Source: Rhodosorus marinus
Lineage: Eukaryota > Rhodophyta > Stylonematophyceae > Stylonematales > Stylonemataceae
Length of the DNA stretch: 64,000 nucleotides
Assembly: GCA_029953675.1 (NCBI GenBank)
Contig: JAMWBK010000011.1
Location: 558,001-622,000 of the forward strand
Direction: 5' to 3'
Under the pieces are notes generated by a model. That model was not told where the DNA came from, searched no databases, and was given only the letters and a program-made list of their open reading frames with translations. Of the stretch, positions 43,056-54,622 are shown in pieces. A program made the position numbers and the translations under genes. Each line of letters opens with the position of its first letter. The stretch's first letter is position 1.

Positions 43056-43664
43056 GGCTTTCGGTTTTTCCTTGCGAAAGTGGAGCTGGTCTGTGCTTCT
43101 TACCCCTCAATCATATGAACAACGATGTATCTTGTGACTACGCGGGCATCTTTTGAGTCTATGACTGGCAGTGACGTTCCCCTGGACTAGGAATGTTCAC
43201 TCTGATCCGCTTTGCGGAATGTCGACTTCTACTCTCCTAGGCTATCTGCCAAGCTGTCTCCGAAAGCGAAATTCTTCCGTCCATTTTTACGAGGATGCCG
43301 ATGAGAAGGAAGTTAATATCCTACCCTTCTCCTCAGCGTCTTATTGACTATGAGGACCGTTCTCTCGAATCTTGAGCTGCAATCGCTCTCTTAACTTCCA
43401 CTCTGACACTTTTCGCTCCAACAGAGCTCGAGTTTGTTATGGCTTGGATACCACGTTGGTAGAAAACAACATCGCAAGGATTGAGGGGCCAATCTGTCGT
43501 CAACCTCTTATGGAAAGCACACGCGCATGCAAGTGATTCCCGATTCCCGAAATAACGAGGCTTCCCTACGCTCGTCCGCTTCTTTCTGAGACATATCACT
43601 CTCCATTTTCGAACGACATTTACATATTTTAATATCATCTAACACCCCAATAAGCGTACGAAGT
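43056..43664. other. Intergenic, no gene recognised
   Basis: A minus-strand ORF at 43348-43638 (96 codons) has no known motif. Nothing else is supported. Confidence 0.5.
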
Positions 43665-44693
43665 TCACTTGAAGCTAGGAACTGCCTGGTCGACAGACGG
43701 CGATCGCTTCTTGGCCTCTACCATCTCTTCATTGGATGATCTCACACGCTTCTTTCCAGGCATCGGAGTAGCATTCGCGGACATGGTCTTCGGCTTCGGC
43801 GCGAACCATTGATGCAGCGCATTCTCACCAGCCAAAGATCCATCGTAGTTCAGGAAGGCATCCCGGGCTGCAGCAAACTCGCTCTGAGCGACATTGATTT
43901 TCCAGTCAACGGCCCCCAGGAAGTCGGTCTGCTCCTTTCCAAAGTTGAAGCTCGGGCCGAGAAGATCCTTCAGCTCTCGCGAGGTCTGACCAGCAAACTC
44001 CTCTGAGAGCAAAACGGAGAAGTAGCAGGAGATAGACAAAACACACTCCCACTTCTGCGGCCTCGCCCAGTCATCGTGACTCACCAGCGCCCCGTTGGCA
44101 TGAAGGTACTTACGGAACAGGTTAACCATTATGACGTGCTCATCTGCACTAAGCTCCAAATACTCGGCAAGGAGCTGGAACCACTTCTCAACGGTTTGTT
44201 GGGGAAGTCCAACGTTCATGTTGATGACCTTTGCGACGAATTCCCTCACGCCAGCACCCACACGGGCAGCGTCCTCGACCGGAACTGAGTCCGCGCCCAT
44301 CTCACGCGCCCCGTTCCACCTCTCAATCCAGTTTCCCCTCCTCCTGGGAGTCTCAAACCTCGGCCTCAGCCTCAGCTTAGCATTCTCAAGCTCTTTATTT
44401 TCGACCGGGTGGAGCGGCTGGTGCGGCACGTGCACCTGCACAGGCGCAGGTGCAAAGACCGGCACGCAGTTATCCGCCGGGTACATCCCCGCCGGCACCA
44501 TACCCTGCACCGGAACCGCCGCCACCGGCATTTTCTGCATGGGCATTTTCTGCATGCCCATGTCCCCATACACCCCGAACTCTTGCTGAACGTATTTGTA
44601 CGGAGCAGCAGCAGCAAACCCGGGATTCGCAGCGACTATAGACGGCACCGCCGCCTCCTCCATCACCCCCCCGGGCACCACCTGGTACTCCAT
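43665..44693 (-). CDS. Cyclin-like protein, 342 aa
   Basis: Residues about 1-110 are low in complexity and rich in Pro, Val, Ala and Met (repeat QKMPMQKMP). The middle (about 150-290) resembles a cyclin N-terminal box: LLAEYLELSADEHVIMVNLFRKYL, then a helix with CVLSISCYFSVLLSEEF, and TDFLGAVDWKINV, which resembles the family's E-x-x-F-L-x-x-x-D-W pattern; this suggests a CDK-binding cyclin of the PHO80/PCL sort. The C-terminus has basic clusters (GKKRVRSS, AKKRSPS) that could be a nuclear signal. The Met at 44691-44693 fits a TATA box about 82 bases upstream; the upstream in-frame start at 44741 would be too near it. The cyclin assignment is moderate. Confidence 0.6.
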   Translation of the reverse strand: MEYQVVPGGVMEEAAVPSIVAANPGFAAAAPYKYVQQEFGVYGDMGMQKMPMQKMPVAAVPVQGMVPAGMYPADNCVPVFAPAPVQVHVPHQPLHPVENKELENAKLRLRPRFETPRRRGNWIERWNGAREMGADSVPVEDAARVGAGVREFVAKVINMNVGLPQQTVEKWFQLLAEYLELSADEHVIMVNLFRKYLHANGALVSHDDWARPQKWECVLSISCYFSVLLSEEFAGQTSRELKDLLGPSFNFGKEQTDFLGAVDWKINVAQSEFAAARDAFLNYDGSLAGENALHQWFAPKPKTMSANATPMPGKKRVRSSNEEMVEAKKRSPSVDQAVPSFK

Positions 44694-44774
44694 CCGCGGT
44701 ACCGACCAAAAAACACCCAAAATCCCCCCTCCCCTTCCCACCTCCCTTTTCCTCCAAAGCCTACAATAACCTCT

Positions 44775-44782
44775 ATTTTATA
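44775..44782 (-). promoter_or_regulatory. TATA box of cyclin-like gene
   Basis: Minus strand TATAAAAT, 82 bases before the chosen ATG at 44693. It argues against the longer start at 44741. Confidence 0.55.
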
Positions 44783-45459
44783 CCAAATCCCTCCGCAATA
44801 CAACCTCCTCAAGCTCCTCCCCTTCCACAGCCAGCTGCCCGTCAAGCGCCCATTCCGCTTCTCTTTCAACCCTTTTAAGGTTCCCGCAATTCCTCACCGG
44901 TTCGCCATCATCTTCCAAAGTGCACGAAAAGGGAGTTTTGAGAGAAGAAGTGACGTCTCCCATCACCAAACTTCTTTGAAAATATCGAGGAAGGGGGGTT
45001 TCTAAATTGGTCGGGAAGGCCATGTTTCTCCTTGTTTTATAATAAATAAAAGGGTTTGGGTGAATGTCGCGGTCCGGGGACAGGCCTTAAAAGTGGGCGG
45101 AATTTGCCAGAAAGATGTAAGGACGGATATTGAACGGACCAGATTAGAGACGGGCTGAGTGTGCTTCTTGTTAAACAGGGGGGGGAGATGGGAATGTTGG
45201 AGCTGTTTTACGACGAATTTGTTTCGGATATCGGATTCGTTTGTGGTGTTTGGATTTCGTCTGGAGGGGGTGACTCTGTGGTTACGATTGCGCGTCGTAC
45301 ATTGATAGACGGGAAGTGGAGGCAAAACTGCCAACTCCAAGGGGTAGTGGTTCCTGGAAAAATCTAAAAATAGAGAGTTTTTCTATCCGTTTGGGGAAAA
45401 GACAGATTTAGGGGGGACATGAATTTGGGGGTCACAATTTTCCCCAACGAACCTCATTT
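44783..45459. other. Intergenic, upstream of cyclin-like gene
   Basis: Pyrimidine-rich at 44800-45000, with no supported gene. Confidence 0.5.
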
Positions 45460-46140
45460 AGGTTGGAATATTATGTAATATCTTTTCGTTCTCAAGAGTT
45501 TTATTGGCTGATCACTTGGGAGATAACCAATCAAGAGGGGTTAACTTTTTCGGCAAGCCTTGAACCCCTCGTAAATTTCCTCCATTCTAAGTTTCCAATA
45601 CCTCTTTTTTCTTCTATAATATTTAATCGAGCAATTGTTCGGATCTTAGCTTCCCCCCTCAATTTCCGCTCCTTGTAGTCGTTCTGCGGCTTCACCTCGA
45701 TTAAGATATTCAACTCAGATCTTCTAATATCTAAAAATTTCCACAGCAAAGTATCCCTATTTGGTGGGGCGCGAAGTAGGTTCTTCTCGGTCTCAACGAT
45801 TGGATACAGGAATATACCGTTCACCAATAATCGTCCTTATTCGATCTAATTTCTGCAATCACATGACGATTCGTATCTCCGGATCAGAATTTTCTTCTTA
45901 AACGATCACGATTCCGAAAAATCAATCATTGCCCACCGATTGATTTTTCATTTTTACGAAAGAACCAAATTAGAAAAATTCACTAACTCTCTCAATGATA
46001 ATTGGTATTGTTCATTTAAAAGTCCCAATTAAATAAGATGAAGATCAATCCAAACTTCTTATTGTCCAATAAATGAAAGGAAGGGATCATGGCTTACATA
46101 AATAATTATATCTTGTAGAAAACAAATGAGGACTTTCGTT
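45460..46140. other. AT-rich block of foreign appearance
   Basis: Markedly AT-richer than the genes on either side and with few of their C/T runs. On the minus strand, 45531-45827 is open for 98 codons but has no ATG start; it reads as a plausible protein-like sequence (LLRAPPNRDTLLWKFLD, KPQNDYKERKLRGEAK). I cannot name it. The composition would fit organelle DNA or a selfish element inserted in the nucleus. It could equally be random. Confidence 0.35.
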
Positions 46141-47713
46141 CAGCGTCAAGATGAATGAGTGACCAATACTTCACAACGCTGAGGGTTTGCAGTCTGCGCT
46201 TGCTTATCGGTTTGTCCCACTAGCTAAGGAGGTCTTTGGAGTCTTAGTTAGGTCTGGGGGTACCTGGATGTGGGAGTGTCACCGCGACCGTCCTAATGCT
46301 TCTTTCCGGCTGTTTTTGGGGGGGGTCTGATTCACTGGTATGCCCTCTGCCATGTACTACTCCGGTAGTTTTGGGCTCTCTCTGCGGCCTTCCTAGAGTA
46401 CCTCCTTCGGGACCGTAGCCTCCGATTTAACCGTTCGGCTTCTCAACATGGTGGTATTTGTTCAGCTTTACAGCGACCGCCTTTCAATGTTCAGTGAATA
46501 AGTCAAGTGGAACGTACACGGTAACGCAGTGTTGGTATCTCCGTTGAAGCTTCGCTTTGACTCTCGGTTCGGAGGGTCCCACTTCAGTTCGTATGCCAAA
46601 CCGCGGAAAGGGCACACGCACGCACTTGACCTGTTGGTAGTGATGCTGTGCGTCCATATTGGTCGATGGCGTTGTGATATTGTTTTAGTACGCGTACTTC
46701 TTGTTACTCACCACTACCAAAGGTGAAGCACTCAAAAAAGGGACGTTGAAGCGTATGATTGCTCTCCTCATATCTCGCTAGGTCAAGCCCGGGGAGTCAG
46801 GATTGGAGGTTGCGATGTGCAACATCACTTTGGTTGGAGCTTTTGTGAATCGACGGGGAAGGCAAATGCAAAGTATACATTGCGAGAACAGAGAAGAGTC
46901 TACTTTTAGTTTGGAGTACCCTTGCGGATGAGATGTCTTGGACTTGGCGAGATCCTCCAAGCTGGAACGCATGTCGCAAGGCTAGAAGGTCGACCTGTAG
47001 CCGCTTGTCGGTGAGAGATTTCTCTGTTGCCATTGTGTTCAGGTTCACGAGCACCAAGCATACTTGGATCTTCAGATCGGCCTGTGGCAAACACATTTGC
47101 TTACGCTGGTGGAGACGCCGGACGACATGTGAACCATACCCTTCACTGAGCACTGACTCTATCGTTGTAAATTGTTCAGAGATCCAGCTCCATTCTTGAC
47201 CCGCATCGATGCCAATAGTCTGCGGGGAAAGTCGCTCAGTATGTTGCTTCCAAGTCTCTGCGCAAACGGTCACCGCTAGTTGTCGGCTTTGAGCGGCGCT
47301 CAACCGGCATGACGACGAAGCAGCGTTGTGGTCTGAGGGGAAGATGCTAAGTCCATGCTTCCCAAGCAGAAAGACTTGCAGAGATGCTCAAATCGGGCTG
47401 CCTGGTGGCGCCGCGCCGTTGAGCTACCATAGCCGAGGTAGGGCTTGCGTGCTCAGGACAAATAAATAAATGACAGGAAGACCACTGCTTGCGTCCTGCT
47501 GTTCTTGAGCGGCCTCGAAAATCTCAGGGGTACTTGAACCTGCGGCTGCTCTGTAGTCATCAATAGTGCACCCGGGTTATCACAGGTGTGCTCTACAAGT
47601 CTTGCTCGCTGATTCCGTTCCAGGGGGTATGTCTATTTCCGCTTACGGGCCTGATGTAATAGGTTCGTGAACAATCTATATTTATATAAATATTTTGTCT
47701 ATACACATGTCCC
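46141..47713. other. Intergenic, no supported gene
   Basis: A minus-strand ORF at 46797-47303 is open for 168 codons but begins with a non-ATG codon and shows no known motif; the first ATG would remove the N-terminal 69 residues. I do not call it a gene. Confidence 0.4.
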
Positions 47714-48325
47714 TTAAGCGACACTTGGCCCGGAGTAAATCTCCGCGTTGCCCATAACGCCAGCATATTCGTTTTGCATCTCCCTCTTCTGCTTCTCGAG
47801 TTGCTCTAACTCGACCTCAAGGTCCTTCAATGCTAGACAGAGCTGGTCGCGATAAACTGTATCCTTCATTCTCCTCGCGGCGGCTGAGTCTCTGTTGCAA
47901 ATGAGACGACGGGCGTACGACAAATCCACTTCTTGGTCCTCGCTCTGCTCCAAAAACTTGTTCAACTCTGCATCACGTGCCCTCTTTCTCTTCAAGAATT
48001 TCTTCTTCCTCTCCCCTTCCGCTACAAAATCCGCCTTCTCCACCGCGGTTTCTTCCGCCACCTCCTCGGCTTTCTCGAGCTTTTCGAGCTTCTCGCTCTT
48101 GAAAAAATCCTCCAAGAGGAACAGATTCTGCAGGTCAATATCTCCCTTCCACTCCCCACACCCATTCGACTCCGGTGTTATCTCATCAGCTCCGTACTCC
48201 CAGCAACCCCGAGTCCTGTCCGACCCAGAACCACTGCTCACCTCCGTCGCCACGTCCGCCACGTCCGCCACATCCGTAACGTTCGACGGCAGCAGCTCAA
48301 ACCCCAAATCCAGTCCACCCTCCAT
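47714..48325 (-). CDS. bZIP transcription factor, 203 aa
   Basis: The C-terminal part carries a basic-leucine zipper: basic region ARRLICNRDSAAARRMKD, with the invariant Asn followed by seven residues and Arg, then a heptad zipper LCLALKDLEVELEQLEKQKREM (split here: LALKDLEVELEQLEK). It should bind ACGT-type DNA as a dimer in the nucleus. The N-terminal half is acidic (EVSSGSGSD, EDFFKSEKLEKLEKAEEVAEE), as in an activation region, followed by a basic tract KKKFLKRKRARD that may serve as a nuclear signal. The ORF is open to 48532, but the Met at 48323-48325 lies about 134 bases downstream of a TATA-like box and avoids a Gly-rich leader that is probably untranslated. Confidence 0.85.
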   Translation of the reverse strand: MEGGLDLGFELLPSNVTDVADVADVATEVSSGSGSDRTRGCWEYGADEITPESNGCGEWKGDIDLQNLFLLEDFFKSEKLEKLEKAEEVAEETAVEKADFVAEGERKKKFLKRKRARDAELNKFLEQSEDQEVDLSYARRLICNRDSAAARRMKDTVYRDQLCLALKDLEVELEQLEKQKREMQNEYAGVMGNAEIYSGPSVA

Positions 48326-48458
48326 TATCTCCTTTCCCCCTCCTTTCCAAATACAAAAACCCAACTCCAAAACGACTCTTCCAATCCCCTTCAGTCCCTC
48401 GTAAGCTCCCCCCAAACCCGTTCCACCCCCCACAACCCCCCCACCAGAAGCAGATCCA

Positions 48459-48468
48459 TATATAGATA
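48459..48468 (-). promoter_or_regulatory. TATA-like box of bZIP gene
   Basis: Minus strand ATCTATATAT, about 134 bases before the chosen ATG. The longer ORF would start upstream of it. Confidence 0.45.
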
Positions 48469-51400
48469 AATCCTTCTCTCCCTCCCAGACGAAACTAATG
48501 GCCACCCCTCTCAAAATCCCCTTATTCGCCACAACTATCAGAAAAGCCTAAAGAACGACTCAAAATCCACCTTTTTGGGATCCCCTCAACCTGTGAGTTT
48601 GTTCACTGTGATATGCAGGCCATATTTTCGATGTCATGCTCTACCCACCCCCACCTCTTCCCCAACTTTCTGAATTCCGAGCTACCTAAGAATCAAGGCC
48701 TCATCAACCCCCATCAAAGTAGTATCCCGCATGAACCGAAATACCCTCTTTTTAAAATTTATATTAACCTCTTTGAATTTTACCGGCCTTAACCCTACCC
48801 CTCCGTTCTTCAGAAAAGATTGGAAACCCTCGTCTTGCCTCGTTCGCGTGGCAAGCCTGGGGAACTTTCGGTATTGATGGCCCCGCATGAAGGGCTTTCG
48901 CCAATCATATTGACACTATTTTAAGTTTCTAACCATTAAAAAACGTTTACGTCGAATAATCTATAGTTAAATTATTTTTATATGACGTGTGTTATCTGAC
49001 TATTGGATTATGTATCTTTTTACCGACAGTATCTTCACGTTCATTCGTGCTCCTCAAAGCTTTTTTTCTTTAAAATATTCCAAAACGAATTACTTAACTT
49101 ATTCAAAACCAGCCTAAGTAGGGGTAGCCAAACTCCGTATTGATTGCATAGTTTTGCATATTTACAAAATACATAGATCATTCAATCAATGTTACTTCAA
49201 ACAGGTCATTACTCCTCATGGCGAACAAGCATGCCACCCCCCCCCCCCCCACCCAAACCCCTTTTTTTGTCGCTTATTATTAGTTCGTACCGTGAAGAAC
49301 AACAGAACAGTAAGCGACAAAGCCGGATTCGACGAAAAGCCGCCCATTTCATTATAAGTTGTCATGTTCGTTAATACACGCCAACTTATTATTTTTCAGA
49401 GTGCGTTTTTCTGTCTCATACAGAAAGTTTACAACCAGCAGCGTGCAACAGGCCGTTAAAATGACTGCACAACAGTACGATATTGATTGATAGAAAGCCA
49501 GTAAATGTATAAAACACACGAAAAAAATGATTTCAATCAAGTTTAGACAACAATCTAATAATACCTCCGCGCCACTCCCATACCCGCACTGCATGACCTC
49601 TCAACATCGTGTCAGGACTGCATCCGTGGAAACCGCCATGACGGTGGTTGGGGGGATGCCGTCAGGCACATTTTCTCCGTCTGGATTGCTCTTGGAAAAA
49701 GCTGAATGCAATCTTTGAAGGGGAAATTCAGCAACAAATGGGGAAAAAAAGTACTGACGAGAATTTTCTGTTTTTTTTCTGAGGCTTTGTTTCGGGGGAG
49801 GGGAACTTGGGTGCAATCGGGGGATCTCCCTTGTATCTGGTTGTTCAGGCAGTCTGGTTTGCATCTTCCTCTTTCAGCTTGTTTTCGTCCAGAGTGTGTT
49901 ACTGTCAGCAATGAGGTTTGGGGGAGGGTGTTTGCTTTCAACGCGACTTTGGATCGGTGGCGGACAGCAGAACGGCTTGGGGGGATTATCATTGACGTGA
50001 GTGGTGGATGTATCTCGTGAGTACGTGTGGAAGCTGGCAAAATCGATCTGGTTTGGATCTGCCCTTTTGTCCCGAGTGCGTCATTGTCAGGAATGGGCTG
50101 GTTCACTGCTGCGCGAGTTGGATCGACTGCGGACATCAGCACGGTTTGCGTAGTCGTAATTTGGGGTTAGATGATGTGCGGTGGATCCCGATATATTTAG
50201 TGTTCGTGCACGTTTTTGCCGAGGCCGGTAAAATCGATATGGTTCGGATTCTCTTTTTGCCCGTCAGTCCTTATCAGCAATATACGGTTTACTTCTGGGC
50301 GAGTTGGATCGAGCGCGGGCATCAGACGGTTTTGGTGACCGTGATTTGGTCCGCGGGAGGCGCCGCCCACATCCGAAAGGTTCCGGACGAAGCGTCGGGA
50401 GTAGGCCAGAATACCCACAACCGAGCAAGTTCCTTTCACCGTGAGAGCGAGCAAGTCCTTGGGTTTTTTGACCCGTAACACCTGCATGGATCAGATATTC
50501 AAAGGGTGCCCAAACTGGCCAAAACTGTGGTTTTCGATGTCTCTCTCCTCGTCGCCTTTTTAGTCGCAGGCAGTAGCATCGGAAAGGAAATCCAAACAGG
50601 GCAGGATGTTTCAGGACAAAGCGGTGAGTCCATGTACGCGCGCGCGACGATCAGTACTTGGAGTTATGGACAGATAGTCTTCAAATCTGGACTGAGTTTA
50701 TCAGTCCATGGATGCCAAATTTTCTAAGGAAAAGCAAAAAAGCTCGAAAATCTAGATCTACGGAGATGGCATATTTTATCCGTTCTGATACGTTTTTTGA
50801 GTTTTACAGTCAAGGTCCGTACATAAAAGGAATATTCTACGCTCTATTGGCCTTAAATATAGTATCTCCTATAAAAAAGTATAAAATTCTTAAATGGCCC
50901 CACATAAAATTAGGGTCCCGCAGCTGGGTATAATGTTGCTTGCGTCCTTGGCCTGGCCTGTCCGGGGTGAACTGTTGCAGCACAAACGGCCAGACTTTCT
51001 CATCCATCGTCGCCGAACTGTGCAGCCGTTCCATCCTCCTTGATTGGCAGATTTCACAGTCCGAGTTTTACCTAACCAGAGCCCGAAAATTGCCAATCCT
51101 TTCCGTGAGCCGCAATAGCTTGTGGCAAGGTTTCTAAATCCCTCACGGCTGATGACGTCGAGGCATATAGCTTTATGTAGACAGTATCTGGTTGGAAACT
51201 CCAGACAGAATCCCGCCAGAGTGTTGGGATTTGACCCTGACCAAACAAAGAGGAGCACTTGTTGATGAGAACACGCTCCCTGAATTTAGGAACTGACAAC
51301 CGCGCACCCGATTAACAGCAGGGAAACAAACAAGAACCGGCTCGGCCTAAGACAAGCACAGCAAGATGACATGCCGCTGCGGATCCGAGAGGGCCTGGCG

Positions 51401-51902
51401 AACATCGCCACGCTAAGGGACTTTCGATCTTAGACATAAAGCCAAAATCTTGCAGCGACGATGGCTTGGCTACTACCCCTATGTCGCTTGCGGCTCAAAA
51501 GTCGATTCAGGTCGATCGGAAAGGAGGCTTACGAGGCAATTTCCTAGCAGAATGGATGTGGAGCTAGCTTCAGGAGCTATTCCTCAATCCCGTCTTAAGC
51601 AGTCTAGATTTTTTCTTATAGAAGGCTAACCTACCCAGTGGAGGTTGCGATCAGCTTTCTTCTACCCCCCGGGTATTTGGTGAAGCTCTAGTCGATCCAG
51701 GTCGGAAGGCAGGACGAGGATGTCATCTTCGCTGATATCAGATCTGAAACTGGATTGAGAGGGCATTCGCTTGAAGCCTCCTCAGTTCGTTGTGAACGTT
51801 TTTGGATTTTGGAGGATCTGTTGGACGATGATGTACGCAGTGGAGGTGGGATGATTGGTGTGGATTGCCGGCCAGGGTCAGTAGGGAGGTTAGGGGATCG
51901 GC
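48469..51902. other. Long intergenic region with degenerate repeats
   Basis: AT-rich at 48900-49150. A tract of 14 C at 49236-49249. Between about 49880 and 50345 a unit recurs three times with much divergence (CCGAGTGCGTCATTGTCAGGAATG-like start near 49893, 50074 and 50259; GAGTTGGATCGACTGCGGACATCAG-like middle). ORFs here are short and differ between units. 51300-51900 is the upstream region of the Tic110-like gene. Confidence 0.45.
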
Positions 51903-53558
51903 ATGGATGGAGAGGTCCGGCTTGATGAAGCGTTCTGCGGTCCTGTTTTATTGGTGGCCAAGGCTTCGGGGCCTGGATCGAACGGGAGGTGTGCGAGATC
52001 TGGCCTGAGGAAGATCGCCAAGGTCGCGACCTGCGTCGTGCTGAGCGTGGGCGGCTTTCGGGGCCCCGCGGCAGCTGCCGCGAGCGCGGAGGAGAGCGTA
52101 AATCATCGACCTTTTATAGAGAAAAGAGTTGCGGCAGCAGCTGTAGGGACGATTGTAGTCGGTGGTGCAGTAGCTGGCGTATCACTTGCTCGTCGCGAAA
52201 CCGGAGGAGATGACGGTACGCGTGTCCAAGCAATTCGCGATCAGGATCAAGCGTCATCCCGGACACCTCTCAGTCTTTGTAATTTGGTTTCTTTTCCTGC
52301 AAAACCAGTCACTCGAGCCGCCCGCTGGGCCCGAAGAGTCCTTGACGAGACTTGGCTATCCAAGAAACGGAGATCCGCGGCCACGGATTTAGTACCACCG
52401 CAGGATGATTCATCTGTTGGCAGCTTTCTTGTACCAGTAACCAACGACCTTCAGAAAGCCATTCAAGGGGTAAGGCATATACGCCTCACGCAACACGCAA
52501 ATCTAACAAACACGCGCAGCGGACTAAATCTCCGAATATCTCCAAGACCTTGGAAGGAGAGCCTTCAAGCACAGTCCAGGAGACTATAAAGAAGCTCGGC
52601 TACTCCAAGAAAAAAGCCAAGACAGCCTTCAGAAGGTTCGGCAGGGCTCAGGTATCCAAAATCATCGACCGAATAGCTCGAAACATCGACTCGGACGACT
52701 TCACGACGCTGGCCAGCCTCAACGTTCTGGCGGCGGTCCTGGGGAGGCTGCGCGAAGTCGGTAGGGAGTGCTTCTCGACTCCGCCAGAGATAAGCTACGC
52801 CGGTACAGCACTCCAGCCCGCAGATGTCCAGAAGCTGTACAGAAGATATGTCGGGTTCTGCTTGTCAACCGAGCAGAGGCTGCGCGAGGATTACGAGACT
52901 CTGAAAGCGCTCCGTGTAAGATCCCTCACACCCTTGAGTGCACAGCAGTCTTCCTCCTCGAAACGACGATCTGAAAGAACATTCTCGTTCTTTTTTGGGG
53001 GCCAGGTTTGCCTTGGGATGGAGGAGGCCCAGGCTCAGGAGATCATTGCAGAGATGGCCAAGTCGATCTTCCAAGTCGCAATCTCGTCAGTGATGTACAA
53101 GGGAACGCTAAGCATTGAGCGACGAGATGAGCTCACTAGGCTCCGAACGAGCTTCTCAACGGTTCTCGATGAGGAAGTATTGGATAAGATCATCTCCGAG
53201 GTCAGCGTGATGCGGGTACTTCATGAGCTTCAGAAGTTGATTCATGAGGAAAACGTTGGCCAAGAGGTGAGCGAAACGTGTCTCAAGCTTTCATCGTCCG
53301 GCTGGGAGAACTAGAAGCCAGACCAGCTCAGGGCCATTCTATCTCCCTTTCTGCTCTCCCGCTGCGTAGAAACTCGATGAGTTGCAAACTATGTGTAAAG
53401 ATCTCGACGTTAGAGTTGAGGAGGTACTGCAGAGTGTGAACGATCTGGCATCGGCGCTCGGTCCAGAAGCAAAGGAGTTTGTCGAATCCTTGAAGGCACT
53501 GCTCTCCGGTGCCACCTCCTCGGATGCGGAAGGAAGAGTAAACCAGAGTCCGCGGTGA
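51903..53558 (+). CDS. Probable Tic110-like plastid envelope protein, spliced
   Basis: Exons 51903-52469, 52520-52915, 53006-53266 and 53370-53558 join in frame to 470 residues, across introns of 50 nt (GTAAGG...GCAG), 90 nt (GTAAGA...CCAG) and 103 nt (GTGAGC...GTAG). A further stop-free 93-nt intron (52216-52308, GTACGC...CCAG) is possible in exon one. The N-terminus is Arg/Ala/Ser-rich like a plastid transit peptide, followed by a hydrophobic stretch (VAAAAVGTIVVGGAVAGVSLA). The rest is alpha-helical with a motif like those of Tic110 (LRVCLGMEEAQAQEIIAE after the join; LSIERRDELTRLRTSF). Tic110 forms part of the inner-envelope import machinery. The family normally runs to about 1000 residues, so a shorter relative is also possible. 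Confidence 0.55.
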
Positions 53559-53690
53559 GAATCCAATAGGGAAAGAGTTACGTAGATGTGCCGTTGTCAT
53601 GGCAAGAGTCCGTGATATTGTAATGTGTTTAGATCAGAATGTAAAAACGAAGAGATTTTGTAGATGTTCAGATGCTCCGCTTTCGCTTCC

Positions 53691-54295
53691 CTATTCCATA
53701 TCAACATCCTCAGACTCTTTCTGCTGCTCGTTCGAGGTAGAGGGATCTGTTGATGTTGTCATCATGTTGGCAATGTAATTATTGATCTGGTAGGTAGTCG
53801 ACCCGTCGCCGCTAACGAGGGTTCCGGACTTGACGTGCGTCTAGTGTATGAAGGACCGAGGTTTTTGGAAATGGATTTAGGAAAGTAACAAAAACCACAT
53901 TTGAGGACGGGCAAGTATGATTTTCAGGTCAGCTTTTTACCTCCATGAGTATTTTGTGCAACAGTTTGAAAGCTTCCGGATTACTTTCTTCACTTTCCGG
54001 CATCGTTTCTGGCAGTTCCCCTAGCTCAAGCTGACAGTGGATGTTATGGCGACAGGAGACATAGCGTGTGTATGTATGTGAGCGAGCTAGTGAAACGATA
54101 ATTCAAATTGAATCAGGTGTATCCAACCTCAGAAGCTGTGCTTCGTAGAACATCCCAGTTCAAACGTTTCAGCATGTGTTCGATAAACTCCCCACTGTAC
54201 TCCGTCTCTACAGTCTCCACCTCAGTCGGCACCAGCCTCATCGGGTAAGACTTTGACCTCGGACACTGCATAAAGTTGTGGGTGAGGATTCTCAT
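53691..54295 (-). CDS. TRM112: TRM112, methyltransferase activator, three exons
   Basis: Small protein that stabilises and activates several methyltransferases acting on tRNA, rRNA and a translation release factor. Exons 54128-54295, 53941-54030 and 53691-53840 join in phase 0 to 135 residues; introns are 97 and 100 nt (GTTGGA...TCAG and GTAAAA...CTAG). The start is MRILTHNFMQCP, as in the family. The core FKLLHKILME continues after the join THVKSGTLVSGDGSTTYQI and then IANMM, the family's C-terminal I-x-N-M block. Only the first of the usual zinc-ligand cysteines (Cys 11) is left. The C-terminus is acidic (KESEDVDME). It stands tail-to-tail with the Tic110-like gene, 132 bases between stops. 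Confidence 0.9.
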
Positions 54296-54547
54296 CTTGG
54301 CTCCTTGCAAAACAGTCCTTTCAGACTACTCAATGCACAGCTCCCGAGCAAACCCGCCGCCTCGTCCCCAATCTAACCAGCCTAACCGCCTGTGCGGGGA
54401 TGGGTTCCCAATGTACACTCCTCCAGGTTTGGATCTATTTGGTTCTTTACCAGACCGACGATGGTTTGCGTCTATTCCGTCTCTTTTGTTAAAACCTTTT
54501 TTCGTCTTATCAACTCTATAGACTGAAAGAGAGACAATAAAAAGGAT

Positions 54548-54622
54548 TTCTCATCGCCAGGTTTCGATCCTGGGACCGCTGGGTTATGAGCCCAGCACGC
54601 TAACCGCTGCGCCACGATGAGA
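54548..54622 (-). tRNA. tRNA-Met (CAT), elongator type
   Basis: On the minus strand: acceptor TCTCATC pairs with GATGAGA; anticodon stem CTGGG/CCCAG with loop CTCATAA (anticodon CAT); T-arm CCAGG-ATCGAAA-CCTGG. No intron. Confidence 0.95.

Noticed and set aside
46797-47303. 168-codon minus-strand ORF as a gene
   Set aside because: Starts at a TTG, lacks any motif, and the first ATG lies far inside. Could be chance in GC-balanced DNA.
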